5,581 nucleotides of DNA from contig CAZLNO010000158.1 of NCBI GenBank assembly GCA_964561005.1, positions 1 through 5,581 of the forward strand. Direction: 5' to 3'. Shown in pieces: positions 1-5,581 of the stretch. The DNA comes from CAZLNO01 sp964561005 (lineage in GTDB: Bacteria > Pseudomonadota > Alphaproteobacteria > Kiloniellales > Rhodovibrionaceae). A program made the translations under genes and the position numbers. The notes beneath the pieces were generated by a model. It saw only the letters and a program-made list of their open reading frames with translations, did no database searches and was not told the origin of the DNA. How positions within the stretch are numbered: the first letter of the stretch is position 1; every line of letters begins with the position of its first letter.

Positions 1-2
1 AG

Positions 3-77
3 CGCACCGACGCGCGCCAGGGCTACGCCAACGGCTACAAGCCGAAGAAGGTGGAAAGACTGGCCGGCATCACGTGA
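3..77 (+). pseudogene. IS256/Mutator-family transposase fragment
   Basis: The frame starting at base 3 reads RTDARQGYANGYKPKKV and then a short tail ending at TGA 75-77. This matches the N-terminal region of IS256-type (Mutator) DDE transposases, where a run like ER(T/S)DxRxGYANGYKPxTV is followed by TRxGxIxxxVPQVR. Here the agreement stops after about residue 17 (near base 55), and the frame closes at once, without the rest of the roughly 400-residue enzyme or any DDE residue. It therefore looks like the broken end of an insertion sequence whose earlier part lies left of the window. No terminal inverted repeat or target duplication could be recognised. The family call rests on a short stretch, so it is moderate; the truncation is clear if the family is right. 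Confidence 0.55.
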
Positions 78-208
78 AAAACCTGGCCGAGATGAAGTGA
101 AACGTGCACCTGGAATGCACTCGTCGATAACCCCGTACGCATCCAAACCCTCTGCCTCCAGCCCTGGGTCAAGAAAGTCATTGCATAGGTCGGCCGGCAT
201 TAGACAAT

Positions 209-222
209 TTGACACAAGTCAA
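209..222. promoter_or_regulatory. FNR/FixK-type palindromic site
   Basis: The sequence TTGACacaaGTCAA is a perfect 5+5 inverted repeat with a 4-base spacer. It fits the TTGAY-N4-RTCAA pattern bound by regulators of the FNR/CRP superfamily (FNR, Anr, FixK, DNR). A -10-like TATTTA lies at 241-246, roughly where a class II activator site would place it though a few bases closer than ideal. The site is about 310 bases upstream of the aioB start, so it would need a long leader, or it may have served a gene now lost. The motif is seen directly; a link to aio expression is inference. Confidence 0.45.
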
Positions 223-468
223 TGTGGCTTGGCGCGCTCGTATTTAGAAGGGTTCCACAAACGAGAATGCATGACCGAAATTTCGCATCGCGAGGCCCTG
301 AAGAGGAGGGGTGCGCGGGAAGAAGTTGCGTCTGACGGCATGGATAGGGACGCGATCGCCTCGGCGGCTGTAAATCAGCCTGGGGTTACGGCGCCAATCG
401 GCATCGCGACATGTTGATTTCCCGGGATCCTCGGCGGTTATGGGATGACGCTGATTCGCACACCGCGC

Positions 469-478
469 TAACCGGTTA
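469..478. promoter_or_regulatory. CCGG-centred palindrome upstream of aioB
   Basis: TAACCGGTTA is a perfect 10-bp palindrome that ends 52 bases before the aioB start codon. A second imperfect palindrome, TGATACCGGATCA (494-506), shares the ACCGG core and lies between it and the ribosome site. Their position suggests a possible operator near the aioB promoter. I cannot name a regulator, and short palindromes do arise by chance. Confidence 0.2.
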
Positions 479-520
479 AGTGTGGTTCCTACATGATACC
501 GGATCAATCGGCCACAATGG

Positions 521-525
521 GGAGG
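521..525 (+). promoter_or_regulatory. Ribosome binding site that sets the aioB start
   Basis: GGAGG sits 5 bases before ATG 531. The same frame is open back to a GTG at 480, which has no such site and would add 17 residues ahead of the Tat signal. The ATG at 531 is therefore preferred. Confidence 0.8.
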
Positions 526-530
526 TCTTT

Positions 531-1058
531 ATGCGTTGCAACAAACTGGTCGAAGTGGGCCGGCGGCAGTTCCTGCGCGGCGGCGGTGCCGCGGCGGTCG
601 CGGGCTTCGCGGCGGGCAGCCTGCCCGCGCGCGAGGCGAAGGCCGCGCAAGGAAAGGCCCGCGTCGACTATCCCAGTCAGCGCCTGGCCAACGTCGCCGA
701 TCTGAGCGTGAACGAGCCCTTGCAGATCACCTATCCCGATTCCGGCAGTCCCGGCGTGCTCCTGAAGCTCGGACAGCCGGCCGAGGGCGGCGTCGGACCG
801 GACGGCGATATCGTGGCCTTTTCCACGATGTGCCCCCACAAGGGCTTTCCGCTGTTCTACAAGGCGGCGGACCGAAGCTTGAGCTGCCCCGGCCACTACT
901 CCCGCTTCGACGCCGAGAAGGGCGGCCTGCAGATCTGGGGGCAGGCGACCCAGAACCTCCCGCAGTTCCTCCTGCGCGTCGACGACGACGGCGAGATCTT
1001 CGCGGAAGGCGTGGACGAGCTGTTGTACGGCCGCCTGACCAACGTCCTCGAAGGCTGA
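531..1058 (+). CDS. aioB: Arsenite oxidase small subunit, Rieske 2Fe-2S protein
   Basis: This 175-residue protein is the electron-transfer subunit of arsenite oxidase. It takes electrons from the AioA 3Fe-4S cluster to a Rieske 2Fe-2S centre and passes them to a periplasmic carrier such as cytochrome c or azurin. A Tat signal is plain: GRRQFLR with the arginine pair at residues 11-12, then an Ala/Gly-rich segment and a possible AKA cleavage site at 36-38. The Rieske ligands are C101-x-H103 and C119-x2-H122, 15 residues apart. The two positions that form the disulfide in bc1-type Rieske proteins are F106 and G121 here, the same pair of residues I recall for the NT-26 enzyme; Alcaligenes faecalis AioB keeps the disulfide. 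Length is normal for the family. The start is set by GGAGG at 521-525. aioA follows after 18 bases, so the two are surely cotranscribed. No regulator gene lies upstream within the window. Confidence 0.95.
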   Translation: MRCNKLVEVGRRQFLRGGGAAAVAGFAAGSLPAREAKAAQGKARVDYPSQRLANVADLSVNEPLQITYPDSGSPGVLLKLGQPAEGGVGPDGDIVAFSTMCPHKGFPLFYKAADRSLSCPGHYSRFDAEKGGLQIWGQATQNLPQFLLRVDDDGEIFAEGVDELLYGRLTNVLEG

Positions 1059-1076
1059 AGCGCAGGGAGACGCGAG

Positions 1077-3611
1077 ATGGCTTACAAGCGCAACACCGAC
1101 CGCCTGCCGATCCCCCCGAAGGACGCCAGGGTTCAAAATGTCGTCTGCCACTTCTGCATCGTCGGCTGCGGCTACAAGGCCTATAGCTGGCCGGCCAATC
1201 GGCAGGGCGGCTTCGCGCCGGACGAGAACGCCTTCGGGGTCGACCTGACCCAGCAGCAGTACGCCGAGACGGAGGCGTGGTTCTCGCCGTCGATGTACAA
1301 CATCGTCAAGCAGGACGGCCGCGACGTTCACCTGGTCATCAAGCCCGACACGAACTGCGTGGTGAATTCCGGCCTCGGCTCGATCCGCGGCGCCCGGCTC
1401 GGCGAGCTCAGCTACTCCGAGGCGCGCTCGACGCAGCAGCAGCGCCTCACCGATCCGCTGGTCTGGCGCTACGGGCAGATGCAGCCGACCTCCTGGGACG
1501 ACGCGCTCGATCTGGTGGCGCGGGTGACGGCGCGCATCGTGAAGGAGAACGGCGAGGACGATCTGATCGTCTCGGCCTACGACCACGGCGGCGCCGGCGG
1601 CGGCTACGAGAACACCTGGGGCACCGGCAAGCTGTACTTCGGCGCCATGAAGGTGCGCAACATCCGCATCCACAACCGGCCGGCCTACAACTCGGAGGTC
1701 CACGCCACGCGCGACATGGGCGTGGGCGAGCTCAACAACGCCTACGAGGACGCGGAACTGGCCGACACCATCATGGTGGTCGGCGCCAACCCGCTGGAGA
1801 CCCAGACCAACTATTTCCTCAACCACTGGATCCCGAATCTGCGCGGCGGGTCGATGGCGAAGAAGCGGGAGATGATGCCCGACGAGCCTCATCCGTCGGC
1901 GCGCATCGTGATCGTCGACCCGCGCCGCACCGTCAGCGTGGCCGCCTGCGAGGCGGAAGCCGGCAACGACCGCGTGCTGCACCTGCCGATCGCCTCGGGC
2001 ACCGATCTGGTCCTGTTCAACGCGATCTTCACCTACATCGCGGACCAGGGCTGGGTCGATCGCGACTTTATCGAGCAGTCCACCGTGCGCGACGGCGGCG
2101 AGCGGCCGCCGCTCTACCCGGGGCGCGGCGTCTCCGAGGCCAAGCCCGGCCACCTCACCAATTTCGAGGCCGCCGTGGAGGGCTGCCGCACTTCGGTCGA
2201 AGAGGCCGCCGAAATCACCGGCCTGGACCCCGCCGACATCGTCAAGGCCGCGGAATGGATCGCGATGCCGAAGGAGGGCGGCGCCCGGCGGCGCACCATG
2301 TTCGGCTACGAGAAGGGGCTGATCTGGGGCAACGACAACTACCGCGCCAACGGCGCCCTGGTGAACATCGCCCTCGCCACCGGCAACGTGGGCCGCATGG
2401 GCGGCGGCGTGGTGCGCCTGGGCGGGCACCAGGAGGGCTATGCCCGGCCGAGCGCCCAGCACGTCGGCCGGCCGGCCGCCTACGTCGACCAGCTCCTGAT
2501 CTCCGGGCGCGGCGGCGTGCATCATGTCTGGGGCTGCGACCACTACAAGACCACGCTCAACGCGCACGCCTTCAAGACCGCGTACAAGAAGCGGACCGAC
2601 CTGGTGAAGGACGCGATGACCGCGGTTCCCTATGGCGACCGCGAGGCGATGGTGGACGCCATCGTCAACGCCATCCGCCAGGGCGGCCTGTTCTCCGTCG
2701 ACGTCGACATCGTGCCGACCCGCATCGGCGAGGCCGCGCACGTGGTGCTGCCCGCGGCCACCTCCGGCGAGATGAACCTGACGTCGATGAACGGCGAGCG
2801 CCGCCTGCGGCTGACCGAGCGCTACATGGACCCGCCGGGCCAGGCGATGCCGGACTGCCTGATCGCCGCGCGCCTGGCGAACCACATGGAGCGCGTCCTG
2901 CGCCAGATGGGCGACGACGCCCTGGCGGACAGGTTCACCGGGTTCGACTGGCAGAGCGAGGAGGATGCGTTCAACGACGGCTACCGCCAGGTCGCCCACG
3001 GCGGCGAGCACGTGACCTACGAGCGCCTGCGCGCCCTGGGCACCAACGGCTTCCAGGAGCCGGCACAGGGCGTGGAGAACGGGGAGATCGTCGGCACGCC
3101 CCGGCTCTACGCCGACGGCGTGTTCTCCACGGACGACGGCAAGGCCCGCTTCATGGACGCGCCGTGGCGCGGCCTGCAGGCGCCGGGGAAGGCGGCGCAG
3201 AAGGAGCGCTTCCGCTTCCTCATCAACAACGGCCGCACCAACCATGTCTGGCAGTCGGCCTACCTGGACTCCGAGAACGACTTCGTCATGGACCGCTGGC
3301 CCTATCCCTTCATCGAGATCCATCCGGACGACATGGCGGAGATCGGCGTCGACGCCGGCGATCTCGTGGAGGTCTACAACGAAAGCGGCTCCACGCAGGC
3401 GATGGCGCTGCCGACGCCCACGGCCCGGCGCGGCGAGACCTTCATGCTGTTCGGCTATCCCACGGGCGTGCAGGGCAACGTCGTCAACGAGGGCACCAAC
3501 GAGCTGGTGGTGCCGAACTACAAGCAGACCTGGGGCAACATCCGAAAGATCGCGGACGCGCCCCGCGCGGTGCGGCACCTGAGCTTCAAGTCCCAGGAAT
3601 ACGAGGCCTAG
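1077..3611 (+). CDS. aioA: Arsenite oxidase large subunit, molybdopterin enzyme
   Basis: This 844-residue catalytic subunit (DMSO reductase superfamily) oxidises arsenite to arsenate at a Mo bis-molybdopterin centre in the periplasm. The N-terminal cluster motif is C24-x2-C27-x3-C31. The fourth position is Ser102 (SIRG) instead of Cys, the signature of the AioA 3Fe-4S cluster. Residues lining the arsenite site in A. faecalis AioA (His195, Glu203, Arg419, His423) align with H199, E207, R447 and H451. A203 sits where other family members place a Mo ligand, as expected for AioA. The stretch IHNRPAYNSEVHATRDMG (198-215) is typical of the family. There is no signal peptide, consistent with export alongside Tat-tagged AioB. 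An AGGGAGA ribosome site lies at 1064-1070. The frame is intact at family length, with no missing key residue. The stop codon at 3609-3611 directly abuts a truncated RND permease fragment on the other strand. An anaerobic ArxA is less likely given the AioB partner. Confidence 0.96.
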   Translation: MAYKRNTDRLPIPPKDARVQNVVCHFCIVGCGYKAYSWPANRQGGFAPDENAFGVDLTQQQYAETEAWFSPSMYNIVKQDGRDVHLVIKPDTNCVVNSGLGSIRGARLGELSYSEARSTQQQRLTDPLVWRYGQMQPTSWDDALDLVARVTARIVKENGEDDLIVSAYDHGGAGGGYENTWGTGKLYFGAMKVRNIRIHNRPAYNSEVHATRDMGVGELNNAYEDAELADTIMVVGANPLETQTNYFLNHWIPNLRGGSMAKKREMMPDEPHPSARIVIVDPRRTVSVAACEAEAGNDRVLHLPIASGTDLVLFNAIFTYIADQGWVDRDFIEQSTVRDGGERPPLYPGRGVSEAKPGHLTNFEAAVEGCRTSVEEAAEITGLDPADIVKAAEWIAMPKEGGARRRTMFGYEKGLIWGNDNYRANGALVNIALATGNVGRMGGGVVRLGGHQEGYARPSAQHVGRPAAYVDQLLISGRGGVHHVWGCDHYKTTLNAHAFKTAYKKRTDLVKDAMTAVPYGDREAMVDAIVNAIRQGGLFSVDVDIVPTRIGEAAHVVLPAATSGEMNLTSMNGERRLRLTERYMDPPGQAMPDCLIAARLANHMERVLRQMGDDALADRFTGFDWQSEEDAFNDGYRQVAHGGEHVTYERLRALGTNGFQEPAQGVENGEIVGTPRLYADGVFSTDDGKARFMDAPWRGLQAPGKAAQKERFRFLINNGRTNHVWQSAYLDSENDFVMDRWPYPFIEIHPDDMAEIGVDAGDLVEVYNESGSTQAMALPTPTARRGETFMLFGYPTGVQGNVVNEGTNELVVPNYKQTWGNIRKIADAPRAVRHLSFKSQEYEA

Positions 3612-3860
3612 GTGCGCGTCCGCGTTCTCGGCGAAGCGGATCTGGACCTGCCGGATCAGCGACTCCCGGCCGGGCTGTTGCGGCGTGGCTTCGGCGTCGA
3701 CGCGTCCGAGCGCCGCGACGATGCGGCGCCCCGCCGCCTCGGTCCGGGCCAGCGGTGTGCCCTGCGGCAGCAGCAGGCGTGCCTCCACCACGTCGCCGTT
3801 GATCTCGGGAAACGCCTGGAATTTCAGATGGCCGGCGGCACCGTAGCCGATCGTCCCGAC
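3612..3860 (-). pseudogene. RND efflux permease fragment, truncated both ends
   Basis: Read on the - strand, the sequence gives VGTIGYGAAGHLKFQAFPEI, then NGDVVEARLLLPQGTPLART, and ends near IRFAENADAH. This is the recognisable segment of HAE1/AcrB-type RND permeases just after a transmembrane helix, where the periplasmic porter domain of the second half begins (family pattern GxLxFxxFPEIxGDxVxARLxLPxGTPLxxTE, later QFNxNADAFETGPH). About 83 of the usual roughly 1,000 residues remain. Upstream the frame soon meets a stop (TAG, 3915-3917) with no start or ribosome site. Downstream the match ends at NADAH, within a few bases of the aioA stop, and the open frame runs on only as antisense of aioA. 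No transmembrane helices are left, so it cannot be a working pump. It marks a recombination breakpoint. Confidence 0.75.
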
Positions 3861-3888
3861 GCGCGATTCCGATCGATTTGGCTCGGAC

Positions 3889-3911
3889 GATCTTGTTTTG
3901 TTCCCTATACT
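3889..3911 (+). promoter_or_regulatory. LexA-like box with -10-like TATACT
   Basis: GATC-TTGTTTT-GTTC (3889-3903) is one base from the alphaproteobacterial LexA site GTTC-N7-GTTC, with the T-rich spacer common in such sites. TATACT at 3906-3911 resembles a -10 element and partly lies within a small inverted repeat (CCCTA 3903-3907 with TAGGG 3916-3920). Downstream on the + strand only a five-codon frame (ATG 3923) follows, so the promoter, if real, has lost its gene. It is about 290 bases beyond the 3' end of uvrA and cannot be the uvrA promoter. Confidence 0.3.
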
Positions 3912-3996
3912 GTGCTAGGGTCCATGCTGGCTCTTTGACATCGTCGGCGCGCGGGAATCCCCGTTGATCGGCCGCGGACCGGTCGGGGCGTACGCG

Positions 3997-4054
3997 CGTC
4001 AGCATCCGTCCGCAACCGTCAGCATCCGTCCGCAACCGTCAGCATCCGTCCGCA
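3997..4054. repeat. 20-bp tandem repeat, 2.9 copies
   Basis: The unit CGTCAGCATCCGTCCGCAAC occurs at 3997-4016 and 4017-4036 and, for its first 18 bases, at 4037-4054. The copies are identical over the shared length. The unit is not a multiple of three and shifts any reading frame through it, so it is unlikely to code. The copies are directly adjacent without spacers, so this is not a CRISPR array. Confidence 0.9.
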
Positions 4055-4060
4055 TCTCCG

Positions 4061-4086
4061 CGGGGCGGGGCCTTGGCCGCGCCCCG
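4061..4086. terminator. GC-rich hairpin, possible terminator
   Basis: The arms CGGGGCGGGGCC (4061-4072) and GGCCGCGCCCCG (4075-4086) are complementary apart from one G-G mismatch, with a tight loop around CCTTGG. The stem is very stable. The + strand continues AAAGTTTCCC and the - strand CGGAGATG, so neither side gives a proper U-tract. It could still stop or slow transcription from aio or uvrA, or be a structural repeat. Confidence 0.3.
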
Positions 4087-4116
4087 AAAGTTTCCCTCCC
4101 CGCCGTGCCCGGGAAC

Positions 4117-4149
4117 GTGCCGGTCGGGGACGGAGCCCCAGACCGGCAC
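4117..4149. terminator. Strong 13-bp hairpin downstream of uvrA
   Basis: GTGCCGGTC (4117-4125) pairs perfectly with GACCGGCAC (4141-4149). GGGG (4126-4129) pairs with CCCC (4136-4139) inside it, leaving one bulged A (4140) and the loop ACGGAG. This is the strongest inverted repeat in the window. It begins 49 bases past the uvrA stop. Neither strand has a U-tract, so intrinsic termination is uncertain; a 3'-end stabilising hairpin or a repeat element is also possible. Confidence 0.4.
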
Positions 4150-4150
4150 C

Positions 4151-4177
4151 CGTCCGCAAACGTCAACATCCGTCCGC
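4151..4177. repeat. Diverged copy of the 20-bp repeat
   Basis: This 27-base stretch matches the phase of the tandem repeat that starts CGTCCGCAAC, with two differences (A at 4160 for C, A at 4166 for G). It lies about 100 bases from the tandem block, and the two hairpins at 4061-4086 and 4117-4149 lie between. Its end forms one arm of the hairpin at 4170-4186. Confidence 0.75.
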
Positions 4178-4186
4178 GCCGGACGG
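4170..4186 (-). terminator. Short hairpin just after the uvrA stop
   Basis: CCGTCCG (4170-4176) and CGGACGG (4180-4186) form a perfect 7-bp stem with loop CGC, 12 bases downstream of the uvrA stop codon. On the - strand it is followed by ATGTTGACGTTTG, which is only weakly U-rich. It is the best-placed candidate for a uvrA terminator but is not a textbook one. Confidence 0.35.
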
Positions 4187-4198
4187 GGGAGGCTGCGG

Positions 4199-5581
<1,383 letters not shown>

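Larger units (their letters stand above)
78..530. other. Non-coding region upstream of aioB, lower GC
   Basis: I see no convincing gene here. Open frames exist on both strands (97-417 on +, 244-507 on -), but neither has a ribosome site, a recognisable family or the composition of the neighbours. GC is clearly lower than in the flanking genes: 61 of 120 bases in 181-300. The stretch holds an FNR-type palindrome at 209-222, the 10-bp palindrome TAACCGGTTA at 469-478, a near-palindrome at 494-506 and the aioB ribosome site at 521-525. No GG-N10-GC sigma-54 site, which many aio operons use, was found by eye on the + strand. Confidence 0.6.
3861..4198. other. Non-coding spacer between RND remnant and uvrA
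   Basis: No gene is supported here on either strand; the open frames are short, Arg/Pro-rich and without ribosome sites. It contains a LexA-like box with an adjacent TATACT (3889-3911), a 20-bp tandem repeat (3997-4054) with a diverged copy (4151-4177), and hairpins at 4061-4086, 4117-4149 and 4170-4186. The 10-mer CCGGTCGGGG occurs twice (3979-3988 and 4120-4129), each time shortly before a CCGTCCGCAA block, which suggests that an older, larger module was duplicated. Confidence 0.6.

Noticed and set aside
97..417. 106-codon + strand frame in the aioB leader
   Set aside because: No ribosome site, no recognisable domain, and a composition typical of random frames; it overlaps the FNR-type site.
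244..507. 87-codon - strand frame in the aioB leader
   Set aside because: No ribosome site and no family resemblance; likely chance.
100..530. Sigma-54 promoter for aioBA
   Set aside because: Scanned for GG-N10-GC on the + strand. The nearest look-alike (TGGGTCAAG...TTGCAT around 166-186) has the wrong spacing by five bases.
504..3791. A - strand open frame of 1,095 codons running antisense through aioA and aioB
   Set aside because: Only its first 60 codons (the RND remnant, 3612-3791) resemble a real protein. The rest is the mirror of aioA/aioB, is rich in Val/Ala/Arg/His/Gly, and stays open because GC-rich codon use avoids stops on the other strand.
1277..3802. 841-codon + strand frame overlapping aioA
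   Set aside because: Arg/Ala/Gly-rich out-of-frame shadow of aioA with no ribosome site or motifs.
3935..3963. TTGACA as a -35 element in the spacer
   Set aside because: No -10-like sequence lies 16-18 bases downstream; the region there is GC-rich.
3586..4035. 149-codon - strand frame crossing the RND remnant
   Set aside because: It is in a different frame from the RND match, is Arg/Gly/Pro-rich, and starts inside the tandem repeat.
3997..4054. CRISPR array or replication iterons
   Set aside because: The repeats are directly adjacent with no spacers, fewer than three full copies, and no cas, rep or AT-rich origin features nearby.

Overview
The window is GC-rich chromosomal DNA, most likely from an alphaproteobacterium. 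Three things suggest this: the UvrA C-terminal half reads like alphaproteobacterial UvrA, the arsenite oxidase small subunit lacks the Rieske disulfide as in the Rhizobium NT-26 enzyme, and the coding GC is high. This placement is by recall of family sequences, not by a search.

Layout: 1-77 holds the end of a broken IS256/Mutator-type transposase fragment. 78-530 is a non-coding stretch of visibly lower GC (about 51% over 181-300 by direct count). It carries a perfect FNR/FixK-type palindrome and small CCGG-centred palindromes. 531-3611 is the aioB-aioA pair on the + strand, encoding the Rieske subunit and the molybdopterin subunit of periplasmic arsenite oxidase, with an 18-base gap between them. 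Starting at the base after the aioA stop, 3612 to about 3860 (- strand) is an internal fragment of an RND efflux pump permease, broken at both ends. 3861-4198 is non-coding, with a near-consensus alphaproteobacterial LexA-like box, a 20-bp tandem repeat with a diverged copy, and three GC-rich hairpins. 4199-5581 (- strand) is the C-terminal 460 codons of uvrA, which runs off the right edge.

How it works together: AioB carries the only Tat signal and would take AioA through the membrane with it. AioA oxidises arsenite to arsenate at its Mo centre, and electrons pass through its 3Fe-4S cluster to the AioB Rieske centre and on to a periplasmic carrier. The usual neighbours (aioX/aioS/aioR regulators, cytochrome c, moeA) are absent from the window. 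Both flanks of the aio pair carry gene wreckage (transposase on the left, RND permease on the right), and the next intact gene is housekeeping uvrA. I read the aio pair as a compact cassette placed in a chromosomal site by past rearrangement. No wholly new system is evident. The most interesting points are the right-hand junction, the FNR-type site far upstream of aioB, and the repeat/hairpin block next to uvrA.
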